A program made the translations under genes and the position numbers. Below are positions 1-11,747 of a stretch of DNA of 64,000 bases, piece after piece. Numbering within the stretch: position 1 is the stretch's first letter; each line of letters begins with the position of its first letter. This stretch comes from Clarireedia homoeocarpa (taxonomy: Eukaryota; Ascomycota; Leotiomycetes; Helotiales; Rutstroemiaceae), in assembly GCA_001465935.1 (NCBI GenBank), contig LNKV01000045.1, positions 124,001-188,000 on the forward strand, read 5' to 3'. The notes under the pieces were generated by a model that worked only from the letters and a program-made list of their open reading frames with translations, was not told the DNA's origin and did not search any database.

Positions 1-983
1 AGCGTAGCAATCACAATCATCACCCCCTCCAATACCATAAACTCCTCCTCATGGCTCCTAAACAGCGTCCCGTGGAATCCTCCGGACAACTCAATACATC
101 TGTATGTCGATCTGATGAAAATAGTCGTTGTAGCGAGCGCCAAACCAGCCATGAACGCTTTGAAGAAGGCCGAGTTCACAAGACTCAGGTAAATAGGATT
201 CCACAATCCCTTTGCTTTTCTCACCCGCCAGGCAAACTCACTGCACGCGAGAAAGAAGAGGATGATGGAGAAGACCTGGAAGCCGAGACCAGCCAACATG
301 ATATTCTTCCCTAGGTCACTGCTCTGTCTAGTGTTGGCACTTGAGGCGATGGCGCCGCCAGCGGCTTGGAGGACTAGGGAGATGATGTCGCATGTGCAGA
401 AGACGATGGTGTAGGTGCCGGGTTTGAAGCGGGAGAGCTCGGGCCCGTAGACGATGACGATACGGGAGAGACAGAGGTAGATAGCGGCTGTGAGGAAGGC
501 AGGAGCAATGGTAAGACAGATGAGGTACATGAGGAAGTAGTCGTTGTCGAATGGGTTAGCATGGACGAGAATGCGGGCTATGTAGCCAAGGAGTTCAAGA
601 AACTGGAAAGAGCATGGGTTAGCTTGATTTGATGGGAGATGAGGAGGTGAATGGAAGCATGCTCATGCTGGGTGGTGACGTGATGGGTGTGCCAAAGAGG
701 AGGAACGACATACCAATCCGAACAACATAGCAACCATATAACCCCATGTCTTGTGTACGACTCCCAGATATGTTTGAGCAAGGATAGCGATTACAAAAAT
801 CGCAGCATAAATGACATTCCCAGCAACGGTGGGACGATATTCAAAACTCGACAACGTTAAGTCGCACGTCTCTAGTGTGCAGAGATACGGACTCATAATC
901 AGGGTCACATTCCCTATATAACTCCCGTTTGGGAACTGATGCGTGATACCCCCCTCATACGTTCCATTAATGATAGAAGCCAT
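1..983 (-). CDS. RTA1-like seven-TM membrane protein, partial (C-terminus beyond left edge)
   Basis: Read on the minus strand from the ATG at 983. Exon 1 (983-714) encodes 90 residues with two N-glycosylation-like sites and a first membrane segment. An intron follows (donor GTATGT, acceptor CCAG), and exon 2 runs from 602 off the left edge without a stop. The translation carries several hydrophobic helices and matches the RTA1/RTM1 lipid-translocating exporter-like family: a NPFDNDYF-type loop, a helix with SRIVIVYGPELSRFKPGTY, then CDIISLVLQAAGGAIA, and FMVLEGVMIVIA near the edge. RTA1 proteins sit in the plasma membrane and are linked to sphingolipid or azole/7-aminocholesterol tolerance in yeast; substrate here is unknown. 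Family and exon structure are well supported; the end is missing. Confidence 0.8.
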
Positions 984-2883
984 TGTGAGGTAGTTTGAGG
1001 AGAAATTCGAAAGACGAGGAGGAAAGGAACTACCCAATGCTGAAAAAGACAGACAGGCGCCAGTGATGTGTTATAGAAAAAGAAAGAATCAATGAAAAGG
1101 CTCCAACAGTAGAGAGAAAAGCTGAATTGAGTGATGATCGAAGTCTGACAACTAAAATCTGAGAGAAATCCATCCTACCTTATAATAAATTTTCAATCTT
1201 CCGTAACATTGTTGAAATGGGCGGTGCATGTAAGGAATTCGCACAGGGTCGGTATCACGGACCCAATACTGTAGCGATGATTGCGACGACAACGGAATCA
1301 ACACGGCCTGACCAATCAAAACTGGTTCTCGAGGATTACTCGTGAATTACCTCAGCAGAACGCCCAGGAGCCGATTGGTCCATTCGCAACACGCAAGTTG
1401 AAGGAATACGAACCCTGGAGACTTTACCAACCCAGCGTTTGGCGAAGCCTTATAGATAATGCAAAATGCTGACAGCCTTACCGTAGCAATCAGCCATTAC
1501 TGACTGTACCAACCCATTTTTATAGACAGGGCATAGTAAGCCAGCCGAAGCAGAGAAGATCAGTTTGACATAAAACGCGATGGATCTCAGGGGGACCACA
1601 TTTTTCAATTCGAATGAATTGTGGCCGGACTAGTTGTCTTGGGCCTGGATTCTGTCTGGAGTCTGGATGTGATTGTTTGAGAATATCCAAGAATACTTGC
1701 GTTAACTCAGCCACTATTAAGGTTAATCTTAACTCTAAGAGAACCCATGGTAAACGTCATATTGCGGCAGAGTAGAGGAAAAGGAAATAGACGACAACAC
1801 AAGATGGAGACAGACTGCTGTCGTTGCATTGAGAGCGATTTGGCTTCATCTCATTATCCACTTGAGATGAAATGACGAGGCATACCGAAGCTCTACAGAA
1901 ATGGAGTGTCCACGGTATTATAGATGTTTATGTTGTTGAAAGTAGAGAATATAAATGACTAAAATGGAGGGGCAGTATCCCATTCCGTATGTCGAGCGCG
2001 TCACAGCGAGGATGCATCTAAAAGAACAGATATAACATCCATTGACTCCTTCGAGAAAAACGACAGATTTCAAGTCGTCCCTCAAGATGACAGGATTTCT
2101 GGTTTCAGATTTGGCTGAGCTAGAACAAGCGCAAGTGCCATGTTTCACGGGATTTGTGAGTATAGATCACGAGACTTGGTTGGAGTTAGCGGAAAACGTT
2201 CAGGAAGCACGTGTTAGTTCACATAAAAATGTCCCCACGTTTCACGGGATTTGTGAGTATAGATCACGAGACTTGGTTGAAGTCAGCGGAAAACGTTCAC
2301 GAAGCACGTGTTAGTTCACATAAAAATGTCTCCAAATGGTCTTGGGCTCTATCACTCCTTGCGTTTTATCTTTTAATTGAAGTGGCAGCATTGAAGCTAT
2401 AATTACGGTTTAATCACCCGTCGACGACATTGTGAGCAGATTCGACGACGTGGGACATTTCTCCCACAACTTTCCCCTTACTTTCTGGTTTCGTGTGCGT
2501 CCGCCTTGGATACATTTTGCAGGGGAAGCACAGCATCCAGGAGAGAGAAAACGCATATTGAAATTTTTTCATTTGAAACATTCATCTGCTTCTTATAGTT
2601 AGTACATTCATCTTAACAGAATCTACGTGCAGGTGTTCTCCCTGACGCGAGAAACCCCTCTCTCCCCGTACCGTTCTCTGGAGAATCCCCCCTCCCTCAC
2701 GAGCAAGAAAATTCCCAACCTCCCCAGCACCAGCACCAGCAGAGTGTCGTTTCCTCTAGTGCTCTACTACTCTCGCCTTGGGAGAATTATTTCCTTGGCA
2801 ACCTGAACCTACCGGCGTCATCACACCCAGCAACATCTACCTATCATCCTCAAATCTCATTGTTCTTGTTCAACTTATTTTAT
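984..2883. other. Intergenic stretch, no gene recognised apart from a tandem duplication
   Basis: This gap of about 1.9 kb holds the promoter of the RTA1-like gene and otherwise only short unconvincing reading frames. The sole structured element seen is the 97-bp tandem duplication listed separately. Pyrimidine-rich stretches occur around 2640-2880. Confidence 0.5.
2143..2336. repeat. 97-bp tandem duplication, two copies
   Basis: The segment starting TTTCACGGGATTTGTGAG at 2143 recurs at 2240, giving an exact period of 97 bp. The two copies differ at only a handful of positions, so the duplication is fairly recent. Both copies contain the E-box-like hexamer CACGTG within GCACGTGTTAG. No coding role is evident. 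Confidence 0.85.
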
Positions 2884-3960
2884 CTAATCGGTATTCATAT
2901 ATGCTGCTGCTGTCACTTTCGATTCGATTCGATAGGGAGTCACTACGTTAGAAGACGATGGATGAGCGTGTAGGAAATACCAACTCCATAGGGAATTTCT
3001 GCAACAGACGAAAGATGAGAGTGCAGATGAGCAGGCTATAATCGAGGAGGATACCTCTGATTTCCTGGAGCCATTTGGATAATCTCGACAGCCACCGAGA
3101 AGCGGAATCAATAATGAGACGCCCTCGATACTTTCAAGGTCGTAGTCTCGGTATGCAGTGAAGTGGTTCTCTGTCCCTAGGCCGTAGTAATGGACTGGGA
3201 AATGCTTACCGAAGGGCCATTTTCTGGTGTCGATAGCCGCTCGGAGAAGCACTTGAACGTGAATGCGAATGAAGCCACTAGTGACTTCACCGAACTGATC
3301 TTCAGGGTAAGTCGTGGCCACTTCTGTCAAAGGGAATTAGTCGCACATTCTAAGCAAGTAGACAACCCTTGAGGCAATCAAAGTAGATACATGCAAAGAG
3401 TGCCAATGTTATATCGCTGCAAACATACCTAATACCATCACTGAAGGTAGCCAGGGAAGTGAGCCCCTCTTATCAGCATACTCATCCTCAAGTAGAATAA
3501 CGAAGCTTTTTGGAAAGAACACTTCATCGTCGAGTGAGGCTCATGGCTAAGACGGCGTCCAATACGTTGTTGCCGTACCTTTCGCAGCTGAAGGATTTCG
3601 ACTTTCTCGTATGCCATGTTAGTAATCTGAGCAAATCTTTCACCCACAGTCCAACAACATGGTTTGTTCCATATACAGGGGTAATTATCCGAGCCAAACT
3701 AGAGATAGCTACTAGCTTGTCTCTACTAACTCTCTACTAACCATCAGTCTCCTCCGACTGTAGTTTCCCACTGTTTTGGACCGCAGCTGGACGTTGTGCT
3801 CGTTGGCTAATGGGTCGACTTCCCTTCTTAGAGTTTCCAAACCCCGTCCGAGTCTTCCCCTGCTCGCCCTGTATCTGAGCAAACTGAAGATAAGCGAGAA
3901 AAGCGCACCAGCCACAAGCTTCTTATCAGCGACCAGCGCGGCGATGTGGGATCAGCAAAA
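2884..3960 (-). CDS. Candidate multi-exon gene of unknown function (boundaries unresolved)
   Basis: Several minus-strand segments read like true protein and can be joined by plausible introns. They are an N-terminal part with a hydrophobic helix followed by a basic stretch (about 3930-3735), a piece containing ITNMAYEKVEILQLRK (about 3620-3575), a piece around VFFPKSFVILLEDEYADKRG (about 3525-3430), and a piece with ENHFTAYRDYDLESIEG (3315-3050). The last two join through an intron with donor GTATGT near 3428 and acceptor GACAG near 3314. I do not recognise the family. No convincing ATG was found, and one junction (near 3540) does not keep frame under simple splicing, so the gene could be degenerate. 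Treat as a hypothetical gene or relic. Confidence 0.35.
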
Positions 3961-4677
3961 CCCAAGCGTAATGTATCCAAATCGTCGTCATTCACCGCTT
4001 ATCTTTCCGTATCAGGAAGGTGTCCACGTGACCAGGCATCTTGGTAACCAGGGAAAAAAGTAGTGGCCGGCATCGCAATGCTTCTTGGAGCTCTTTCGAC
4101 TTCTTCCCCTCGTAAATTCCTGGAAAAATTTGGAGATTGAGGCAACGAGGCAACAAGGCAATCCATCAGGCAACCAATCAGGCCGGCTGTTGGTGAAAAT
4201 CCTTGAGATCGGCGTTGTGCTGCATATCCATCCCCACACTCATTGCGGTCCTCACTCACCCCTACGAAAAATCCAGACATCAGAGTCATCAGAGTCATAG
4301 GAGACATTTTTTTTCTTTCCTTTTTCTGCTCCTCCCTCATATTGCCTTCTCCCATAAATTCAACCATCTTCCCCCTCCCAACCCCATTGACTTGAGTAAT
4401 ATCAATTCACTCTACTTCACTTCATCTCGCCCTTCAAAGAATTAAGAATTCGAGTTTCAGTACGGTAAATAGAAATCCTGCGTCTCTCAATTCCTAATTC
4501 TTTCACCTCCTACTACTTCCTCCTCCCACAACCACAATCACATCTACCAACTTCAACCGCCACCACTACGACAGCGACAGCGACAGCGACAGCGACAGCT
4601 ATTACCCCATCAATCCATTGACAACAAACTATCCCACCACATCTTTGAACATCAATTCATTCATCCCAACTCTCAAA
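3961..4677 (+). promoter_or_regulatory. Promoter and 5' leader region of homocitrate synthase
   Basis: The stretch upstream of the homocitrate synthase ATG is strongly pyrimidine-rich from about 4300 on, typical for highly expressed fungal genes. A CGACAG microsatellite (about five units, 4570-4599) lies in the presumed leader. No TATA box or known operator was recognised. Confidence 0.45.
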
Positions 4678-6417
4678 ATGTGTCCTTCTTGCGAACCTGA
4701 ACCAACCACTTCCAACGGAAGCAATGGTCACGCCAATGGATCTACCAACGGGACTTCCAACGGATCAAACGGTAGTGCAGCAATCTCTCCAACTTCCCCC
4801 TTCTCCTCGCAATGACTAACATCTTCAATTGCAGCTCATCCAGGATATACTGGTATCGAGACCAAGAAGAACCCTCACCCTTCGCAACGATCGAACCCTT
4901 ACCAACCAGTCGGCGACTTCTTGAGCAACGTTTCTAGCTTCAAGATCATTGAAAGTACCCTGAGAGAAGGTGAACAATTCGCCAATGCTTTCTTTGACAC
5001 CGAGAAGAAGATTGAGATTGCCAAGGCTTTGGATGATTTCGGTGTAGACTATGTGAGTCATCCAGGAAAAAGATATTGAGAAGCAGGGAACATAATACTG
5101 ATAAGAGCTTTGCAGATTGAATTGACTTCACCAGCAGCTTCTGAACAGTCAAGAGCTGACTGTGAGGCTATCTGCAAGTTGGGATTGAAGGCTAAGGTCA
5201 GTGTTGTCGACATACCCTCAATCAACACAGTTTTTAACATCCACTAGATTCTTACTCACATCAGATGTCATATGGACGATGCCAGGATTGCTGTACAAAC
5301 TGGTGTTGATGGAGTGTAAGTTTTCCCGATTTGCGAAGCATGCGAGATTTTTTTTCTGACGTGGTTCAGTGACGTCGTCATCGGCACTTCATCTTATCTT
5401 ATGGAACATTCCCACGGCAAGGATATGACCTACATCAAGAATACCGCAATTGAGGTTATCGAATACGTCAAGTCCCACGGCATCGAAATCCGTTTCTCCA
5501 GTGAAGATTCCTTCCGATCAAACCTCGTCGATCTTCTATCAATTTACTCGACTGTCGACAAGATTGGCGTCAACCGTGTGGGTATCGCAGATACTGTCGG
5601 ATGTGCTTCCCCAAGACAAGTTTACGATTTGATTCGAACTCTCCGTGGTGTCGTTAGCTGTGATATCGAGACTCATTTCCACAATGACACTGGATGTGCA
5701 ATTGCGAACGCATACTGTGCCCTCGAGGCCGGTGCTACTCACATCGATACTTCCGTTCTGGGTATTGGTGAGAGAAACGGTATCACTCCTCTTGGTGGAT
5801 TGATGGCCCGTATGATTGTCGCAGACCGCGACTATGTCATGAACAAGTACAAGCTTCACAAGCTCAAGGATATCGAGGATTTGGTCGCACAAGCTGTTGA
5901 AGTTAACATACCATTGTGAGTCACTTGAAACGCAATTTTCAGACGCAGCACTAATATCTATAGCAATAACTACATCACTGGTTTCAGTGCTTTCACCCAC
6001 AAGGCCGGTATTCATGCCAAGGCCATCCTCAACAACCCATCCACCTACGAAATCATCAACCCCGCCGATTTTGGTATGACCAGATACGTCCACTTCGCAT
6101 CGAGACTTACTGGCTGGAACGCCATCAAGTCTCGTGCTAACCAATTGAACATCGAAATGACCGATGAGCAATACAAGGAATGTACCGCCAAGATTAAGGC
6201 ATTGGCTGACATCCGCTCTATCGCTGTCGATGATGCCGACTCCATCATTCGCGCTTTCCACCGTGGTACCAAGCTTGGCAAGAAGGTCGAACTTCTGCCA
6301 AACATGACGGAAGAGGAGAAGGTACTTTTGGCTAAGAAGGAAGCCGAGATTGCTGTTCCAGAGAAGAGAGCTTTGGATGAAGTAGTCGAATCTCAAGCTA
6401 AGAAGGCTAGAAATTAG
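4678..6417 (+). CDS. hcsA: Homocitrate synthase (alpha-aminoadipate lysine pathway)
   Basis: Homocitrate synthase condenses acetyl-CoA with 2-oxoglutarate, the first committed step of fungal lysine synthesis. Six exons fit: 4678-4771, 4835-5052, 5116-5196, 5248-5315, 5370-5915, 5964-6417, giving 486 residues, the usual family length. The translation has the DRE-TIM metallolyase signature STLREGEQF near residue 80, the HFHNDTGCAIAN motif with the HxH-type metal ligands, and HKAGIHAKAI near residue 330. The C-terminus is Lys-rich (QAKKARN), compatible with the nuclear location reported for yeast homologues. The N-terminus is low complexity (Asn/Gly/Ser). The start ATG follows a pyrimidine-rich leader and gives CPSCEPEP, a common start in this family. 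All introns keep frame. Very secure call. Confidence 0.96.
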
Positions 6418-7500
6418 GATGAAGTTGCTGCATAGAAATTTGCAGCTACATCTTTTCCTGGCAATCTTTGAAGTGTGATTATCGTTGTCATGGTGGTAGA
6501 GTGGATAAGGAAGTGGAAATGTTTACCATCCAAAAAGTGGCTTTGAGCAGGCTTTTGCTATTTTCCTTTTTTTTTCTTCTCCCCCTTTCAGCCATTTTCA
6601 TATTCCCGAGAGGCTCTTTCTTCTTAAATGTAGTGGCTTGCTTGCGATATCAAGCAGGGATAAAAAAATATATCGGAGAGTGTATGTCTATAGACGAGGA
6701 TTTCAAGAGAAGAAAAAGTTCATGTGATGATCAAAATGGTGGTTGATGGTTTGGGAAGAGGAAGTCTAGGAAGTGGGATGGATAGAAGGGAGTGAGGAGA
6801 GGCTATTTGATTGAAAGCCATTGAAATGACGAAAATTCAAAAGTTATGATGATAGTTGTATTTCTGTGTAGCAGTTTTGTGAAGTGTGAAGTATGAAGTG
6901 TGAAGTGTGCCGTGAAAATTTTGTATATATGTATGTACATATGTATAGACATATACCTCAGCCTTCATTTCATCCATCTACCTACCAGACAGTTTATATA
7001 CTGCATTGCATTGCATTGCATGTGTATGACATTACGATTGCATTGCATTTATACACATTTGCATTTGCATTTGCATTTACACTGGGGTTATCATCGTCCT
7101 CTGCCACTCTACCCTATGCCACCCCCTATGCTACTCTACCCTATCCATCGTCGTAGCTCTAGCTCATCCAGTCCATCCAGCCCATTCATATTCATCGCGT
7201 GGTAGTAATATTGGTAATAGGAGTTGCGGTAAGGTAAGGTATCAAATGCTCGTCCCATCCCACCTACCCCATCGACGTAGAGAGATCATAATCGTGATCT
7301 ATTCATCCATCAGTCCATCAAACGCCGGTCCCACCCCATTCCATTCCATTCCATTCCATTCCATCCTATCTCATATATACCATCACCAACCAATATACCC
7401 ACATCAGCATGAACTTCTTATCATGCCAGAATAACCATTTTCCCATCTACTCCCCAACCCCCCACTTCCTCTCCCCACTCCCCACCTACTCCATATCTGC
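6418..7500. other. Intergenic region with microsatellites
   Basis: This is the 3' flank between two convergent genes. It contains short tandem repeats: TTGCA repeats near 7001-7020, TTTGCA repeats near 7055-7078 and CCATT repeats at about 7335-7363. No gene recognised. Confidence 0.6.
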
Positions 7501-8977
7501 CTACCCGCCATCGCCGCCTCTAGCCTCCTCAATCCTCCCCCTCAGCACCTCATTCCCCCTCAATAACTCCTCCAACCAATCGGCCGCCATAATCAAAACC
7601 GCACTCTTGCTAAACCCACCCCCCCTCAACCCAGGCACCAACTCCCCCAAATCCTCAAACCCTTCTCGAATTAATGTCCGCCGTTTCTGCTCGCTCTTGA
7701 TATGATTCTCCCTCTTCTGATCCTCTGTTAAATTCTCCCTCGTTGCTTTCTGCGCCCCTGCTGTCGCTGTGGATTTTCGCCGCTTGTGACCACCATTACC
7801 ACCACCAGGTCCGGATGCGGGCACTGGGGAGTCGGTTTTAGTTTGGGATTTACGTTTGCGTCTTCCGTCCGTCTTGGGTTGCGTAGAAACAGATACACTT
7901 TCCTCGTCCTCTTCGGCTGTTTCTTCCGAGAATTTACTCTTCCGCCGTTTCCGCGGCGGTTCTTGCGGTTCTTCTTTCACTATAGTAGAACTCCGTCGAG
8001 GCTGCACGATGGGAACGGTCCTTGTTATGACAGGACTCGATGGTTGTGTATTATCTGCACTGGATGACTCGGTGAGAGCAGCTCCGATAAATGCATCGAA
8101 CGCTTGTATTCTTGATCTTGCTGCTTCTTCCACTTTCGCTGTGTTTGGCGGTGGAACGAAGCCTTGTGGTGATCCGAAGCCAGCATCAGATCCCCACCGT
8201 ATGTCAACTTTTTGAAGTACGGGTTTCGGTCGCATCATTCGTTCGGGCCCTGCGTGGTTTGGTCCAAACATCATCTCCGTGTATGTTGTATCTCCTATGA
8301 AATTATCGCGCGGTCGGTCCAGCGTGGGTACAGAGGAAGGGTAATGCGATATAGATTGTGGTCTTATGTGATTATTTGTGGGATGAGGTAGTGATATTAA
8401 ATCATGATTCCCAAATAATGCCTCGCTCCCTAAGCTATGTGATCTCGCATTCGCTCCATTTTGTAAAACCGAAGCAGCAGCCATAACCTCTGCAGAAGCT
8501 GGGAGAGGAGCTGGGGGAGGCGGGGCATTCATATTCGAATGTGCATGTAAATGCATATCTGCGAAAGACATTCTCGACAGCTCATTCGAAGGACCGGCAT
8601 GCTGGGGTTGTTGACCAAATGTTACAGAGGTTCCCATAAATGCTGGAGGTAACTCCTCCCATCCCATTCCCATTTCCCCTCCCTCATGATTATTTGTAGA
8701 AAAGAAGTCGAAATTGAATTGGTCGGAGCTTACTCCTTCGAAAAAGTTTTCGAGAAATTTGGACTCGCTATCGTCGAGCAAAGATGGCCCTGGCGCAGGA
8801 GCTGTGGGAGAAGGGATTGGAAAGGTGGAATTCGCATCAAATGCATCTTGGTCATGAGGTTAGTCTTTGCAGATCGACAAGGCGATTATGGTGGGTGGTG
8901 GAAGACTCACAGCCAAATGGCATATCGAGGTTCGGTGGCTTCGACGAACCCATACTGGGACGCTGAACCACGAGCAT
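7501..8977 (-). CDS. bHLH-domain transcription factor
   Basis: Two exons: 8977-8911 and 8846-7501, joined by a 64-bp intron (donor GTGAGT, acceptor CCAAG), give 470 residues. The C-terminal 75 residues form a basic helix-loop-helix domain: basic helix KRENHIKSEQKRRTLIREGF with the E-R-R core that contacts E-box DNA, then helix 2 KSAVLIMAADWLEELL. Before it lie a Lys/Arg-rich putative nuclear localisation region and long Ser/Pro/Gln-rich, probably disordered segments. The N-terminus MGSSKPPNLDMPFG reads well across the splice. The start may instead be the Met at 8953. Family members in fungi control metabolism or phospholipid genes, but the targets here cannot be told. Nothing ties it to the clusters to the right. 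Confidence 0.85.
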
Positions 8978-9837
8978 GAGTGCCGAGAATATCTCTAGTA
9001 AGTGACTGTTTGAAGATTGTATGGAACCATTCATTCTATTGAGGTTCTGTGTAAATAGGTAGTTGTGTGACTGTGTGGCAGTGTGGCAGTGTGGCAGTTA
9101 CTCTACACGAGGTGGTCAAGGCCCTCGTAATGTGGTTGATGAAGGAAGCTCTGGGGAATAAAGAAAGGTTTGATGTTGATGTTGATGTTGATGTTGATGT
9201 TGATATTTCGCGCCCAGGCAAAATGGCCACAATATTCGCAACGAAGCTCTGGAAAAGGGTAACATTCCTATTGTAAGTGCTAATCTTCCAAGGCGTCCAA
9301 TACTTCAAGCATGTCGACGGGATTTCTGCGAATGGTGGTAATGGGGTATTGTTGGGAAGCTCTGCAGGTATAAGATAATGTGATAACCTTGTGAATGAGT
9401 GAGGTGCGTCCAGTGGTTCGTGTCTGTAGGTACGCTCGGTAGGGTACTAGGGAATGGCTAATGGTGGGGAGCGTTCTGTCTCGGTGGCCGGAGAGGAGAG
9501 GTCAATGCTCGTTGGGGGGGGGGGGGAGGGGGGGAGAGTAAGCCCATAGTTACCCAACATATGCGTGCTTACCGGATATAGCACTAGTTTGGAAGGTATG
9601 ATTGGATACAGGAAAACTTGTTGCACCACCAGGATTTGAAGGAATAAGTTCACTCGGATAACAAGGCGCAATGGGGGAGTACTGGGGTGGATATACATGG
9701 TTGCATGCACAAAATAAATTTGTCAAGACCAGATGACTGTGTGATAGCGGACAGCTGAGAGATATCGAATGATTTGATTTAATTATGTGTCATTGATCGC
9801 TCTAGTATGTCAAACCCGAATTTTATTCGCCAGATTA
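8978..9837. other. Intergenic region with simple repeats and a G-run
   Basis: Contains GTGTGGCA-type repeats near 9075-9098, a TTGATG microsatellite at about 9170-9204, and a run of 13 G, one A, seven G at 9514-9534. It is the upstream region of the bHLH gene and the 3' flank of the FAD oxidase gene. No gene recognised. Confidence 0.6.
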
Positions 9838-11747
9838 TCATGCCTTTGATAATTTGAATCCAGAATTCTGAAGGGTCTGGAATACTGCTCGAGGATCGTA
9901 TTTCTTAGCTACTGCTTGAAGTGTAGCTAGGTTCGCAGTCCCATAACTCTTCAGTGGATCTTGTTGGTATCCTGAATCGTTCATGAACTGAAACGCCAGA
10001 AGCTCCCCCTTAGCAGAGGCAGTAGATTGTAATTTAGAAATCAGAGAATTGATTTGAGCATTGGCGGTCGCATCTTCTGTATCAGCTGTCCATTGGACAA
10101 TAAGAGCAAGGGCTTTTACGTACGTTAGTAGCGAATACTTTATAGTTGAGGGAACACTTACCAGCTTGGCTGACGGGAGTGACACCCAAGACGTTTCCTC
10201 CCTTTGCATTTGATTGCGCAACAGATGCAGCCCCAAGGGGTTGGAATGTGAATGCGATACTGTAGTCCGATGATACGCTGGCAGATGCAGCGACGGTGTT
10301 GTACGCATCAACCAATTCTTCATAGAGGGTCGCATTTGTGTTAACAGTAACGGCACCAATCAATCGCCTAGAAATCAAAAGTTAGCAAGTGGATGAAGTT
10401 AAAAGACAAGGTAAATACTCACTTGGCTGAGCCTGGAGTGTTTGCTGCAATAGATACAGAAGATGCTGTGCCATTGGTGACTGGAACAGCAACTGCCAAG
10501 GGAGTAATAGAACTGAAAGCACTATATGCGGCGGGAGTGGTGGATTGCCATCCAAGGTACACAAAGCCAGCCACGAACATTCCAGAAGCAGATGTTAAGA
10601 AGAAGCCAGCATGCTTATCATTATCCATTGCTGCTTGAACAGAGCTGGCAGCAGTGAGTACAGCGGCACTATCGGCGGCACTGTAGACATTAAATGTGTA
10701 CCAGACTTGGTAGTTCGGATAGGTATAAAGTTCGAACTGGGTAACAATACCAAAATTTGGTCCACCTCCTTTGAGGGCCTTAAAAAGGTCGGGATTTGTG
10801 TGCGCATTAGCATTCACAATTGTCGAGTCGGCGAGAACAACCTCAAAGTTCTTCACATTGTCGGCAGGCATACCCCAAAAGTTCGAGAAGTGGGACATTC
10901 CACCACCCAAAATCAAACCGCCAACTCCAACATCAGATACTCGTCCGCCAACAACAGTAAGATTCTCGGTCTCCAGTGTGGTATAGACATCAACCCATCT
11001 TGCTCCTGGTCCGACAAGAGCAGTAGTTTTGTCGGCGGATATGGAGATTTGGTTGAGGGGACTGAGATCCAAAAGAACACCGGTGTTACCTACGCTTGCG
11101 AAGCCTGGGTTGGGGCTGTGACCACCACTACGAACAGCAAAGGTTGAGCCCAAAGTGGTAATTAGCTTGAGAGCGAGAGCCAATTGAATGTTGCTTTGAA
11201 TCTTAATGAAACAATTTGCAGGGAGCCGGCACGTGGTTGACCTAAGCAGTAGACGTCAGCATAATCAGCCTAATACCCAACCATGGAGGGGGCATACCAA
11301 TTTGCATCTTCTTCCGTGGTGTAATTAGATGATGATGAGGTGATAACATGAGCTCCGAAAATCAATTCACTAGCCAAGCAGACAAAACCAGCACGTGCCG
11401 TGGCAGCGGCAGTGGCAGCCTGCGTACCAATAGAATTGATTTTGGCTGCATTGCTCACAATTGCGGCCTCGAAAGTTGCATCGGTGTCACGTCTTTGTGC
11501 GGACGTATCGTTGCGAAGAAGAGACAAAAGAGAATCTGCAAGTGAAAGCGCCATGTCAGTAGGTAGTGTATTAGATTGAGATGGGTAAGAACGTGGAGAA
11601 GGGATTTTCCGTGCCTGAAAGATCGCTAGCGAAAGGAGAAGCAGACGAAGAGACAGCAGAGCTAGTGGGAGATTGTGCCAGGACTATATTTACGGCGAGT
11701 TGCAAGGCAGTAAAGGCAATCAAGCCCGTGATTGGTCGAAACAGCAT
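9838..11747 (-). CDS. Secreted FAD-linked oxidoreductase, BBE/PCMH family
   Basis: A berberine-bridge-enzyme-like flavoprotein. From the ATG at 11747 a signal peptide is predicted (FRPITGLIAFTALQLAV, cut near VLAQS). The FAD-binding PCMH domain includes RSGGHSPNPG, whose His is the covalent 8-alpha FAD site, and RVSDVGVGGLILGGG. The second flavin-linking site of bicovalent members (Cys in GWACDN) reads GMPADN here, so the flavin should be bound by His only. The C-terminal BBE domain ends with a DPRAVFQ motif. Introns are clear at EEDANW/STTCR, GSAK/RLIG and VSQA/LALI. The first junction, between the signal exon and ADSLLSLLRND, has no good in-frame donor and is unresolved. Likely an extracellular oxidase of small molecules or sugars; it may serve the neighbouring diterpene synthase. 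Confidence 0.82.

Noticed and set aside
5539..6396. Long antisense frame (285 residues) over homocitrate synthase
   Set aside because: It mirrors the codon pattern of the real gene on the other strand, shows no family features, and spans one of its introns.
9514..9534. G-run as a G-quadruplex control element
   Set aside because: Only two runs of G; more likely a slippage-prone homopolymer.
10611..11147. Plus-strand frame of 178 residues inside the FAD oxidase
   Set aside because: Antisense shadow of the PCMH domain; no sensible protein.
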